DNA of 64,000 bases. Origin: Burkholderiales bacterium PBB1 (GTDB taxonomy: Bacteria; Pseudomonadota; Gammaproteobacteria; Burkholderiales; Burkholderiaceae_C). The DNA lies in contig NKIN01000001.1 in assembly GCA_002255905.1 (NCBI GenBank), forward strand, positions 310,001-374,000, read 5' to 3'. The translations under genes were made by a program, and so were the position numbers. This document shows positions 40,856 through 49,006 of the stretch, in pieces; within the stretch, counting starts at the first letter, position 1, and each line of letters opens with the position of its first letter. Below the pieces are notes generated by a model, which did no database searches, was not told where the DNA came from, and saw only the letters and a program-made list of their open reading frames with translations.

Positions 40856-41431
40856 ATGGCACAGGCACAAAACGGCAGATTCAAATCAGTGGCTCTTCAG
40901 CAGACGGCAGGGCGTTGGGCGATGGTCGGCCTGATCGCCATGGCGGCCACGGCGTTCGGCGCGGCCGCCTGGGCCGATGGACCGGCCGGCGGACGCGCGG
41001 CACACCACGCCGGCATGGGCGGTGCGGTGCCGTTCGGTGCGGGTCTCTTTGGCGGGCCACCCGAGCGCATCGAGCGCCGCGTCGATCGCACGCTCGATGG
41101 CCTGCAGGCCACCGACGCGCAGCGGGCGCAGGTCAAGCAGATTGCCGTCGCGGCTGCGAAAGACCTGCAGGCGCAACGCGCGGCGGGCCGCGAATTGTTC
41201 GAGCGCAACCAGCAGCTGTTCACGGCACCGGTGGTCGATGCGAACGCCGCCGAACAGCTGCGCCAGCAGATGCTTGCACAGCACGATCAGACCAGCCGCC
41301 GCATGCTGCAGGCCATGCTCGAGATCAGCCGCGTGTTGACGCCGGAGCAGCGTGCGACACTGGCGCAGCGTATGAAAAGCCACCGCTGGCATGGGGGACC
41401 TTCCCACGACGCGCCGCGACCTGCCCCTTGA
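40856..41431 (+). CDS. Spy/CpxP-family periplasmic protein
   Basis: 191 aa from ATG 40856 with AGGAG upstream. A hydrophobic export segment (~residues 22-41) ends near AAWADG. The helical body has the LTxxQ-type spacing typical of Spy/CpxP (LQATDAQRAQVKQI, and LTPEQRATLAQRM near the C-terminus). These proteins are periplasmic chaperones and sense misfolded envelope proteins. It precedes a response regulator and sensor kinase by 15 bp, matching the Cpx-type gene order. Confidence 0.85.
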   Translation: MAQAQNGRFKSVALQQTAGRWAMVGLIAMAATAFGAAAWADGPAGGRAAHHAGMGGAVPFGAGLFGGPPERIERRVDRTLDGLQATDAQRAQVKQIAVAAAKDLQAQRAAGRELFERNQQLFTAPVVDANAAEQLRQQMLAQHDQTSRRMLQAMLEISRVLTPEQRATLAQRMKSHRWHGGPSHDAPRPAP

Positions 41432-41446
41432 TTCCGTTGCACTGCG

Positions 41447-42175
41447 ATGCCCGCACGCCTGTTGCTGATCGATGACGACACCCGCTTGTCGGCGATGGTG
41501 GGCGATTACCTGCGGGCGGCCGGCTTCGACGTCGACGTTGCCGGCACGCTGGCAGCCGGCCGTGAGCGCTTGCTGGTGGGGCCGGCGCTCGCTTTGTCGA
41601 CGCCCTTCGACGCCTTGGTGCTCGATCTGATGCTGCCCGACGGTGATGGCCTCGATCTGTGCCGCCAACTGCGTGCCGAGCCGCGCACCCGTCAGTTGCC
41701 GTTGCTGATGCTCACCGCGCGCGGCGAGCCGATGGACCGCATCGTCGGCCTCGAACTTGGCGCCGACGACTACCTGCCCAAGCCGTTCGAGCCGCGCGAA
41801 CTGCTGGCCCGCATCAAGGCGTTGCTGCGCCGCGCAGCCCCATCGTCTGGCGGCGCCGACGAGGTCTTGCGCTTCGGCCGGCTCGAAGTGGATCTTGGCG
41901 CCCGCGTGGCCCGGGTCGACGGCAAACCCTGCGACCTCACCAGCCACCAGTTCGAACTGCTGGTGGTGCTGGCGCAAAGCCCCGGACGGGTGTTGTCGCG
42001 CGACCAGATCATGGACGCGCTGAAGGGCCACCCGATGGAGGCCTTCGACCGCTCGATCGACGTGCACATCTCGCGCATCCGTGCCTTGATCGAAGACGAC
42101 CCCAAGGAGCCACGCCGCGTGCTGACGGTGCGGGGTGCCGGCTACGTATTCGCCAAGAAACAGGATGCCGACTGA
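41447..42175 (+). CDS. OmpR-family response regulator
   Basis: 242 aa. Receiver domain (~3-125) with acidic pocket LLIDDD and phospho-acceptor Asp60 (LVLDLMLPDGDG), and Lys in DDYLPKPFEP. The C-terminal winged helix (~140-235) has DLTSHQFELLVVLAQSPGRV and RRVLTVRGAGYVF. Together with the genes on either side it forms a Cpx/Rst-like envelope-stress two-component system; the real target is not shown. Confidence 0.95.
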   Translation: MPARLLLIDDDTRLSAMVGDYLRAAGFDVDVAGTLAAGRERLLVGPALALSTPFDALVLDLMLPDGDGLDLCRQLRAEPRTRQLPLLMLTARGEPMDRIVGLELGADDYLPKPFEPRELLARIKALLRRAAPSSGGADEVLRFGRLEVDLGARVARVDGKPCDLTSHQFELLVVLAQSPGRVLSRDQIMDALKGHPMEAFDRSIDVHISRIRALIEDDPKEPRRVLTVRGAGYVFAKKQDAD

Positions 42176-42202
42176 CATGCCCGCAGGGCCGACGGCTGCG
42201 GC

Positions 42203-43609
42203 ATGAAGACGCTCACGCTGCGCATCTACCTGACGGTGGTCGTGGTGCTGCTGCTGTTCGCGGCGGTCTCGGGCTGGTTGTTCCAGCGGCAGATCGAAAA
42301 CGAGCGCATCCGCGCCGACTCGGTGCTGTCCGAACGCATGGCCGCCTGGGGCGACCTGATCCAGCGCTCGCTGCCCGGCAAGGACGCCCCCGCTGAAGAA
42401 CAGACCACGGCCTTGCTCGAGTGGTCGCAGCGCCTGCGGCTGCCGCTGGCGCTCGACGATGCGCAAGGCACGCGCATCGTGACCTCTGAATCGTTTGCCG
42501 AACGCAGCGCCGAGCCACCGCCACCCGACGGACCGATGGCGGGCGACAGGCCGGTCCGCGACAACCGCCACCGTGCCTACGCGGTGCCACTGGAAGATGG
42601 GCGCACGCTGTGGGTGATGCGGCCCGGGCGCCGTCCGCCGGCGGGGTTTGCGCCCGGTGGCCCGGGCGAGCGGCGCGGCGAGCCACCCTCGTGGGTCGCC
42701 TTGCCTTTCCTGCCGCCAGCCTGGCATGGCGGCGCCAGCCTGCTCTTGCTTTTGGCGCTGCTGTTCGTGGCGGTGTCGGTGGCTGCGTGGCCGGTGGTGA
42801 ACCGGCTCACGCGGCGACTGGGACGCCTGCGCCAGGGGGTTGAGCAGTTCGGTGCCGGAGAGTTGAGCCACCGTGTCGACGTGGGTGGCAGCGACGAAGT
42901 GGCCGCCGTGGCCAGCAGCTTCAACCAGGCTGCAGCGCGCATCGAGGCGTTGGTGTGCGCGCACCAGTCGCTGCTGGCCAATGCCAGCCATGAATTGAGA
43001 TCACCGCTCGCCCGCATGCGCATGGCGGTGTCGATGCTCGACACCGCCTCGCCGGTGCAGCGCGAAGAGCTGAAACGCGAGATCGACCGCAACGTGGCCG
43101 AACTCGATGCGCTGGTCGAAGAGGTGCTGCTCGCCAGCCGCCTCGATGCGGCACGCGACACCTTGCGCCAGGACCCCATCGACCTGTTGGGCCTGGTGGC
43201 CGAGGAAGCAGCGCGCGTGTCTGCGCGCGTCGAGGGCAGTGTGGCAGGCGTAAAGGGCGACGAGCGCCTGCTGCGCCGCGCGGTACGCAACCTGATCGAC
43301 AACGCGCAGCGCTACGGCGGTGGCGGTCTGATCGAGATCGGCCTGAGCAGCACGGCACATCAGGTCGACGTGCGCGTGTGCGACCGCGGCCCCGGTGTGC
43401 CCGAAGCCTTGCGCGAGCGCATCTTCGAAGCGTTCTATCGCCTGCCCGGCCACGCCGAGACGGCTGGCGGCGTGGGCCTGGGCCTGAGCTTGGTCAAGCA
43501 GATCGCCGAACGCCACGGCGGCCGGGTACGCTGCGAGCCGCGCGAGGGCGGGGGCAGCTGTTTCGTGTTGAGCTTGCCGGCGGCGGGTTTCCCTGTCCTG
43601 GCGAGTTGA
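42203..43609 (+). CDS. Membrane sensor histidine kinase
   Basis: 468 aa, starting 27 bp after the regulator stop. Two membrane helices (~residues 5-25 and ~175-195) enclose a periplasmic domain that is Pro/Gly/Arg-rich near its end (RPGRRPPAGFAPGGPGERRG). HAMP linker from VNRLTRRLGRLRQGV, then HisKA with His263 (NASHELRSPLARM) and HATPase (NLIDNAQRYGGG, DRGPGVPE, GGVGLGLSLVKQI). It should phosphorylate the preceding regulator. CpxA-like by context. Confidence 0.94.
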   Translation: MKTLTLRIYLTVVVVLLLFAAVSGWLFQRQIENERIRADSVLSERMAAWGDLIQRSLPGKDAPAEEQTTALLEWSQRLRLPLALDDAQGTRIVTSESFAERSAEPPPPDGPMAGDRPVRDNRHRAYAVPLEDGRTLWVMRPGRRPPAGFAPGGPGERRGEPPSWVALPFLPPAWHGGASLLLLLALLFVAVSVAAWPVVNRLTRRLGRLRQGVEQFGAGELSHRVDVGGSDEVAAVASSFNQAAARIEALVCAHQSLLANASHELRSPLARMRMAVSMLDTASPVQREELKREIDRNVAELDALVEEVLLASRLDAARDTLRQDPIDLLGLVAEEAARVSARVEGSVAGVKGDERLLRRAVRNLIDNAQRYGGGGLIEIGLSSTAHQVDVRVCDRGPGVPEALRERIFEAFYRLPGHAETAGGVGLGLSLVKQIAERHGGRVRCEPREGGGSCFVLSLPAAGFPVLAS

Positions 43610-43710
43610 TCTGCCGATGTCCTCGCTCAACGCCAATGCGGCTGGCGAAGTCCTCGAAGCGGCCGCGCAAGAGTCGCGCGCCGAAGCCCAGGCCTAGCCA
43701 TCGTCGCCGA

Positions 43711-43727
43711 CCCCCGCATCGCGGGGG
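43711..43727 (+). terminator. GC-rich hairpin after the two-component operon
   Basis: Perfect 7-bp arms CCCCCGC (43711-43717) and GCGGGGG (43721-43727) with loop ATC, about 100 bp after the kinase stop. No T-run follows. It lies in a 232-bp gap between 43610 and 43841 that shows no other gene apart from a 26-codon open frame not supported as real. Confidence 0.5.
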
Positions 43728-43841
43728 AATCGGTGATCCGACGCGAACGGTGTCCAGCCAACGCCTGTTTCAGCCGGTCGGACTGCACAGCAGGTATGCT
43801 GGTTCGCTTTGTATCCTGTCGCCTCTCGGAGAAAGCACCTC

Positions 43842-44246
43842 ATGCGACGTTTCATTCGGATTTTCTGTGCATGGGTCGCTTTTGTCGCTGCTGCATCCGC
43901 CGGTCATGCCGCGCCGATGAACAAGTGTGTCGTCAATGGCAGCGTCTCGTATCAGCAGGCGCCATGTCCGTCGACCCAAGCTCCCAGGGATCCGACGATC
44001 GAAGAGCTGAACGCTGCTGCAAAGAAGCGACGCGCCGCGACTGCCACCACCGCTGTGTCGATGTCCCCAGACGCTTTACCCTCGCCAGCGGCTGTTCCAA
44101 GTGGTTCCGCTTGCGATGGACGGAAGCACTGCTCCCAAATGAGGTCGTGTCCGGAAGCCAAGTATTTCCTGGCCAACTGTCCCGGCGTGAAGATGGACGG
44201 GGACAACGATGGAATTCCCTGCGAAGAGCAGTGGTGCCAACACTAG
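43842..44246 (+). CDS. Exported DUF4124/excalibur-domain protein
   Basis: 134 aa from ATG 43842 (MRRFIRIFCAWVAFVAA). A signal peptide ends near GHAAP. A short DUF4124-like module (KCVVNGSVSYQQAPCPS) is followed by a low-complexity Ala/Lys region and a C-terminal excalibur domain (CDGRKHCSQMRSCPEAKYFL, DGDNDGIPCEEQWC) with the DxDxDGxxCE calcium loop and paired cysteines. Excalibur domains occur on secreted nucleases and surface proteins. Here no enzymatic domain is present. Confidence 0.85.
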   Translation: MRRFIRIFCAWVAFVAAASAGHAAPMNKCVVNGSVSYQQAPCPSTQAPRDPTIEELNAAAKKRRAATATTAVSMSPDALPSPAAVPSGSACDGRKHCSQMRSCPEAKYFLANCPGVKMDGDNDGIPCEEQWCQH

Positions 44247-44375
44247 CGAGCCGATGGTGATGGGATCGCACAGTGCTCGCTGTCTATCATCTGGGGCGCG
44301 TGGCGAGGGCTGATCCGGTTCAAGCCTGTTAGCTCGCTCGCCGTGCAACACAAAACCCACCTGTCTAGGCCTCCC

Positions 44376-44819
44376 ATGCAAATCACCGGTCAATGCCATT
44401 GCGGTGCCATCACGTTCAAGGCCACCGTCGATCCGAAGAAGGTGGTGGTTTGCCACTGCTCCGATTGCCAGCAGATCTCGGGTGCGCCATTCAGGGCCGT
44501 GCTGCCGACGCCGGTGGAAGACGTGATGCTCTCCGGCGTCGCGAAGCACTACGTCAAGGTGGCTGACAGCGGCAACCGCCGGGCGCAGGCCTTCTGCGCC
44601 GAGTGTGGAACGCAGCTGTACGCCACCGAGGCCGAAGCGCCCAAGGTGCTCAACATCCGGCTGGGCTGTGTGAACGAGCGGGCTCAGCTGGCACCGAACA
44701 AGCAGATGTGGGGTGAATCCGCGATGCCCTGGCTCGGCCAGCTTCAGGCCTTGCCGGTTCACGCCAAGGGGGTGACCAGCCCCCTCATGTCCTCTGGCGT
44801 CACGCCGTCGGCGGACTGA
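44376..44819 (+). CDS. GFA-family zinc protein
   Basis: 147 aa from ATG 44376 ([12 protein letters not shown]). Zinc ligands follow the GFA pattern: CHCGAI, then [11 protein letters not shown], then CAECGTQLY. The family name comes from glutathione-dependent formaldehyde-activating enzymes, but most members have no proven activity. Its last 20 bp overlap the end of gluQ on the other strand. A class III alcohol dehydrogenase is present at 59138, but 15 kb away, so a shared formaldehyde route is not implied by linkage. Confidence 0.9.
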   Translation: MQITGQCHCGAITFKATVDPKKVVVCHCSDCQQISGAPFRAVLPTPVEDVMLSGVAKHYVKVADSGNRRAQAFCAECGTQLYATEAEAPKVLNIRLGCVNERAQLAPNKQMWGESAMPWLGQLQALPVHAKGVTSPLMSSGVTPSAD

Positions 44820-45708
44820 CAGCCGGCGCAAACTCCGCGGCCCAGGCCTGCACCGCGCTGGCCAGCCAGTCGGCCACCGTGGTGCCCTGCGCCACGATGC
44901 CCAGCACCGCGCCTGCTGCGCGCAGTGTGGCCAGCGGGTCGGTGGCATCGAACGCGCTGGCGCCGTTCTGCTTCGACAGCTTCTGACCATCGGCCGCCAG
45001 CACCAGCGGTGTGTGCAGGTACTGCGGCGTGGGCAGTCCGAGCTGGCGCTGCAGGTGGATCTGGCGCGCGGTGTTGTCGGCGATGTCTTCACCGCGCACC
45101 ACGTGGGTGATGCCCTGCGCCGCGTCGTCGACGACCACCGCGAGCTGATAGGCCCACAGCCCGTCGGCACGCTGCAGCACAAAGTCGCCGATGGCCTGGG
45201 TGACGTTCTGTGTTTGCGGGCCCAGCCGGCGGTCGGTCCAGGCCATGACCACATCGCTGCCGTCGTCGGCCGTGCAGCGCAGGCGCTGCGCCCGCGCTGG
45301 CTTGCCTTGCAAGCCGCGGCGGCAGGTGCCGGGGTACACCCGTTCGCCATGGCGGGTGCGCACCTGCCCTCGGGCCTGCCACGCCGATTCGACGTCGCGC
45401 CGCGAGCAGGCACAGGGAAAGGCCCTTCCACGTTGCAGCAGCTGTTGCAGGGCACCTTGGTATGCGGCACCGCGCTGTGATTGCCACACCACCGGCTCGT
45501 CGGGGTGCAGGCCGCAGGCCACGAGCTGCGCCAGGATCACGGTGTCCGCGCCTGCCACGCAGCGAGGCGTGTCGACGTCTTCGATGCGCACCAGCCAGCG
45601 GCCGTTCATCGCACGTGCGTCGAGCCAGCTGGCCAGTGCGGCCACCAGCGAGCCAGCATGCAGTGGGCCGGTGGGCGATGGGGCGAAGCGCCCGGTGGGG
45701 CGAGGCAT
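44800..45708 (-). CDS. gluQ: Glutamyl-Q tRNA(Asp) synthetase
   Basis: 302 aa from ATG 45708 ([19 protein letters not shown]). A shortened glutamyl-tRNA synthetase that lacks the anticodon-binding domain and attaches glutamate to queuosine in tRNA(Asp). The HIGH-type motif is in SPTGPLHAG; the KMSKS-type motif is KLSKQNG. A zinc site is likely at CACSRRD with the downstream YPGTC. The C-terminus overlaps the convergent GFA gene by 20 bp. Confidence 0.94.
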   Translation of the reverse strand: MPRPTGRFAPSPTGPLHAGSLVAALASWLDARAMNGRWLVRIEDVDTPRCVAGADTVILAQLVACGLHPDEPVVWQSQRGAAYQGALQQLLQRGRAFPCACSRRDVESAWQARGQVRTRHGERVYPGTCRRGLQGKPARAQRLRCTADDGSDVVMAWTDRRLGPQTQNVTQAIGDFVLQRADGLWAYQLAVVVDDAAQGITHVVRGEDIADNTARQIHLQRQLGLPTPQYLHTPLVLAADGQKLSKQNGASAFDATDPLATLRAAGAVLGIVAQGTTVADWLASAVQAWAAEFAPAVSPPTA

Positions 45709-45727
45709 GGCGGGCTCGCTGTGGGAG

Positions 45728-46813
45728 CTAGAACCCCAGCATCCGCGGACCGGCGTGTCGCTCCAGCAGTGCCAGGCGTGTTTCCGGGGTCGCCAGCCGA
45801 TCCAGCCACCAGCGCAACGCCAGCCCCACGGGCGCACTGCGGTTGCCGCCCTTCTTGCCACTGCCGCCAGCTACCGCCGAGCCGCCGATCATGCCGGCGT
45901 CCATGGCGCGCGGGTCTCCGATCGGCTGCCTTGCCGAAGGCACGCGCCAGGCATAGCTGAAGGTCGCCGGTGGCCGGCTGCGCTCGACCGTCTTCACGAC
46001 GAGGCGGCCCGCAGCGATGTGCTCACGGGCGATCGGCTCGGGCAGAAAGCCGCAGCCCAGGCAGCGCAGCTGGGCTTCGAGCTTGGCCTGCATCGTCGGC
46101 ACGGTGAAGACGTCCTGGCCAGGCAGCAGGTTCACCGTGACCGGCGCCAAGCGGTGCGCCGAGTCGGCCACGGCCACGGCGCGATGGTGCACCAGCACGG
46201 TGTCGGTGATGGCCTCTTCGAAGTGGGCCAGCGGATGGTGCGGCGCGACCACGAACACGAATTCCATCGTGCCCAGGGGTTCGACCTTCACGCCAGCCGG
46301 CGGGGCATGGTCGAGGGTGACGCCAATCGCCAGATCAGCCTGACCACCGACCAGCGCCTCCCAGGTGCCGGCCAGCACCTCGGTGCGCAGCCGCAGCCGT
46401 GTGCCCGGGCCGGTCGCTGCGGACAGCGCACCCATCGACGCGGCGGGGCGCAGTGCATAGAAGTCCTCGCACAACTCGAACACGGTCAGGCGCGACAGGG
46501 CGTCGTCGACGGCCACCGTGAGCTGTGTTTCCCATCCCGTGGCCACCCGCTTGACCCGATTGGCCACCGCGTCCAGTTGCTCGAGCAGGCGTCGGCCTTC
46601 GTGCAACAGCTCGATGCCAGCGGCGGTCAGCTTGGCCTGGCCGGAGCGCCGGTCGAACAGCAAGACGTCGAGCGCGTCTTCGAGCTGCCTCACGCTGTAG
46701 GTGAGCGCAGAAGGCACCTTGCCCATCTCACGAGCGGCAGCTGCAAAGCTGCCAGTGCGGGCAATGACGTCCATCATGGTCAGCGCATCGGGTGTCAACA
46801 GATTGCGGGGCAT
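45728..46813 (-). CDS. LysR-family regulator with extended C-terminus
   Basis: 361 aa, about 60 longer than usual. Winged helix in residues ~8-65 ([20 protein letters not shown]). The effector domain follows. Near the C-terminus a Gly/Ser/Lys-rich insert ([19 protein letters not shown]) precedes a final helix. Divergent from the pirin gene with 113 bp between starts, where evenly spaced TTCA/TGAA half-sites lie. It probably controls pirin and the flavodoxin-type gene that follows. Confidence 0.9.
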   Translation of the reverse strand: MPRNLLTPDALTMMDVIARTGSFAAAAREMGKVPSALTYSVRQLEDALDVLLFDRRSGQAKLTAAGIELLHEGRRLLEQLDAVANRVKRVATGWETQLTVAVDDALSRLTVFELCEDFYALRPAASMGALSAATGPGTRLRLRTEVLAGTWEALVGGQADLAIGVTLDHAPPAGVKVEPLGTMEFVFVVAPHHPLAHFEEAITDTVLVHHRAVAVADSAHRLAPVTVNLLPGQDVFTVPTMQAKLEAQLRCLGCGFLPEPIAREHIAAGRLVVKTVERSRPPATFSYAWRVPSARQPIGDPRAMDAGMIGGSAVAGGSGKKGGNRSAPVGLALRWWLDRLATPETRLALLERHAGPRMLGF

Positions 46814-46837
46814 GGCGCGGCGGCGAATCGAAAGGGC

Positions 46838-46864
46838 TTCATGTTATTTGAACGTTTGCTTCAA
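46838..46864. promoter_or_regulatory. Spaced TTCA/TTGAA half-sites in LysR/pirin promoter
   Basis: TTCA (46838-46841), TTGAA (46848-46852) and TTCAA (46860-46864) alternate in orientation with 7-base spacers, giving two adjoining dyads about 11 bp apart. This lies in the divergent gap between the LysR and pirin starts and fits a multi-site LysR operator. Binding is inferred. Confidence 0.5.
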
Positions 46865-46926
46865 GCCTACCTGCACGGTGCGCGAGGGCTGCGCTTCTAC
46901 ATTGAAGCCTCACACAGGAGGTTCTC

Positions 46927-47628
46927 ATGCTCACACTGCGCAAAGCCCAAGACCGCGGACATGCCGACCATGGTTGGCTCCAGAGTCACCACAGTTTCTC
47001 GTTCGCCGACTACCGCGACCCGGCCCACATGGGATTCGGCAATCTGCGTGTCATCAATGATGACTACATTGCCCCGGGCACCGGCTTCGGCACGCACAGC
47101 CACCGCGACATGGAGATCGTCACCTACGTGCTCAGCGGCGCGTTGGCCCACAAGGACAGCCTCGGCAACGGCGCGGCGATCCTTCCGGGCGACGTGCAGC
47201 GCATGAGTGCGGGGCGCGGCGTGCAGCACAGCGAGTTCAACCATGCGCCTGACGCCACCACGCACCTGCTGCAGATCTGGATCCTGCCTCGCACCCTGGG
47301 CATCGAGCCCGGCTACGAGCAGAAGCAGTTTGATGCGGCTGACAAGCGCGGACGCCTGCGCCTCGTCGCGAGCCCCGATGGCCGTGACGGCTCGGTGACG
47401 ATTCATGCCGACGCCTCGATCCGTGCCGGCCTGTTCGATGCCGGCGAGCGGGTCGAGCTGCCGCTCGACCCACGGCGCTTGGCCTATGTGCATCTGGTGC
47501 GCGGCCGGCTCAGCGTCAACGGCCAGGTGCTGTCCGGCGGCGACGCCGCCAAGCTCAGCGGCGAAGGTCAGCTGGTGCTCTCCGACGGGCAGGACGCCGA
47601 GGTGCTGGTCTTCGACCTCGCGGCCTGA
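46927..47628 (+). CDS. Pirin-family cupin protein (YhhW-like)
   Basis: 233 aa from ATG 46927 with AGGAGG upstream. N-terminal cupin with the metal residues HSHRDMEIVTYVLSG and HSEFN, so three His and one Glu as in quercetinase-active pirins. YhhW-type proteins degrade quercetin in vitro; the natural substrate is uncertain. The gene is followed by a flavodoxin-type quinone reductase 55 bp downstream, a pairing that suggests protection from quinones or flavonoids. Confidence 0.93.
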   Translation: MLTLRKAQDRGHADHGWLQSHHSFSFADYRDPAHMGFGNLRVINDDYIAPGTGFGTHSHRDMEIVTYVLSGALAHKDSLGNGAAILPGDVQRMSAGRGVQHSEFNHAPDATTHLLQIWILPRTLGIEPGYEQKQFDAADKRGRLRLVASPDGRDGSVTIHADASIRAGLFDAGERVELPLDPRRLAYVHLVRGRLSVNGQVLSGGDAAKLSGEGQLVLSDGQDAEVLVFDLAA

Positions 47629-47683
47629 GCGCGGCAGCCACGTTGTTTTCCACTTTGTTGAACCATTCTTGAAGGAGATGAAC

Positions 47684-48238
47684 ATGTCCAAGATCGCCAT
47701 CGTTTTTCACAGCGGCTACGGCCACACCCGGAAGATGGCCGAGTCGGTGGCCGCCGGTGCGAGCGGCGAGTTGATCGCCATCGATGCGGAGGGCAACCTC
47801 ACGCCCGAGCAATGGGCCACGCTGAACGCGGCCGACGCCATCGTGTTCGGCTCGCCGACCTACATGGGCGGCGTGTCGTGGCAGTTCAAGAAGTTCGCCG
47901 ATGCCTCGAGCAAGCCCTGGTTCACCCAGGCCTGGAAAGACAAGATCGCTGCCGGGTTCACCAACTCGGCGTCGATGAACGGCGACAAGCTGTCCACGCT
48001 GCACTACTTCTTCACGCTGAGCCAGCAGCACGGCATGGTGTGGGTAGGCACGGGCCTGATGCCCAGCAACTCGAAGGCGGCCACGCGCAACGACATCAAC
48101 TATGTCGCGTCGTTCTCAGGCGCCATGGCGACCACACCGTCGGATGCCGGCGTCGACGAGATGCTGCCGGGCGATCTGGAAACCGCCCGCCGCTTCGGAG
48201 AGCGAATCGCAGCCGTCACCGCGCGCTTCAACAAGTGA
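47684..48238 (+). CDS. Flavodoxin-fold NAD(P)H:quinone oxidoreductase-like protein
   Basis: 184 aa from ATG 47684, with AGGAG seven bases upstream. FMN loop HSGYGHTRKMAESV at residues ~9-22; the second loop SPTYMGGVSWQFK is WrbA-like. It should bind FMN and reduce quinones by two electrons. It stands in the pirin transcript. Confidence 0.9.
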   Translation: MSKIAIVFHSGYGHTRKMAESVAAGASGELIAIDAEGNLTPEQWATLNAADAIVFGSPTYMGGVSWQFKKFADASSKPWFTQAWKDKIAAGFTNSASMNGDKLSTLHYFFTLSQQHGMVWVGTGLMPSNSKAATRNDINYVASFSGAMATTPSDAGVDEMLPGDLETARRFGERIAAVTARFNK

Positions 48239-48292
48239 TGCTGCCGGGCAGCGGCGCCGGCTGCGCGCTGGCGTCGCTTGCTACATTGCGGC

Positions 48293-48997
48293 ATGGACAT
48301 CACGCTGACGGTTTTGCGGCTGCTTCCCTGGCATGACTGGGCGGCCCTGGGCATCTTTTTCGGGGGCTGGGTCGGCTACGCATGGTTTGCCAGCCGCTTG
48401 TCCCACACCCGGCCTTCGATCCTGGCTTCGACCAACCGTGTCCGGCGTCAGTGGATGCTGCAGATCACCTACCGCGAGGTTCGCGTGGTCGATGGCGCGG
48501 TGATCCAGAACCTGTCGACCAGCCCCTCGTTCTTCGCCTCGACGACCATCCTGATCATCGGCGGCCTGCTCGCAGTGCTGGGATCGAACAACGCCGACGC
48601 GCTGGTGCGCGAGATCCCGTTCGCGGTGCGCACCTCGGTGCTGGTGCTCGACATGAAGATCGTGCTGATGCTCGCGATCTTCGTCTACGCTTTCTTCCGC
48701 TTCACCTGGTCGATGCGTCAGTACACCTTCGGTGCGCTGCTGATGGCCTCGGCCCCCGAGTCCAGTCAGTTCGAGGAGCAGTCGATCTCGCGAGACGCGT
48801 TCGCCGACCGGGCGGGCCGCATCGTCAGCATGGCAGCCGAGACCTTCAACGATGGCTTGCGCGCGTACTACTTCGCGTTCGCGGCGCTCAGCTGGTTCTT
48901 GTCGCCGCTGGCATTCGTGCTGGCCACACTGGGCGTGATCTACATCCTGTACCAGCGGGAGTTCCACTCCGAGGTGCTGGCAGTGCTCAACTCGTGA
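48293..48997 (+). CDS. DUF599-family membrane protein
   Basis: 234 aa from ATG 48293. Four hydrophobic segments (residues ~12-30, ~80-98, ~112-135 and ~195-220) and a basic loop (STNRVRRQWMLQITYREVRV). The family is uncharacterised. It ends 9 bp from the convergent egtB stop, too close for a conventional terminator. Confidence 0.88.
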   Translation: MDITLTVLRLLPWHDWAALGIFFGGWVGYAWFASRLSHTRPSILASTNRVRRQWMLQITYREVRVVDGAVIQNLSTSPSFFASTTILIIGGLLAVLGSNNADALVREIPFAVRTSVLVLDMKIVLMLAIFVYAFFRFTWSMRQYTFGALLMASAPESSQFEEQSISRDAFADRAGRIVSMAAETFNDGLRAYYFAFAALSWFLSPLAFVLATLGVIYILYQREFHSEVLAVLNS

Positions 48998-49006
48998 TGG
49001 GCAGGC

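Noticed and set aside
43617-43697. 26-codon open frame after the sensor kinase
   Set aside because: No ribosome site, low-complexity Ala/Glu content and no recognisable family; coding potential cannot be separated from chance in GC-rich sequence.
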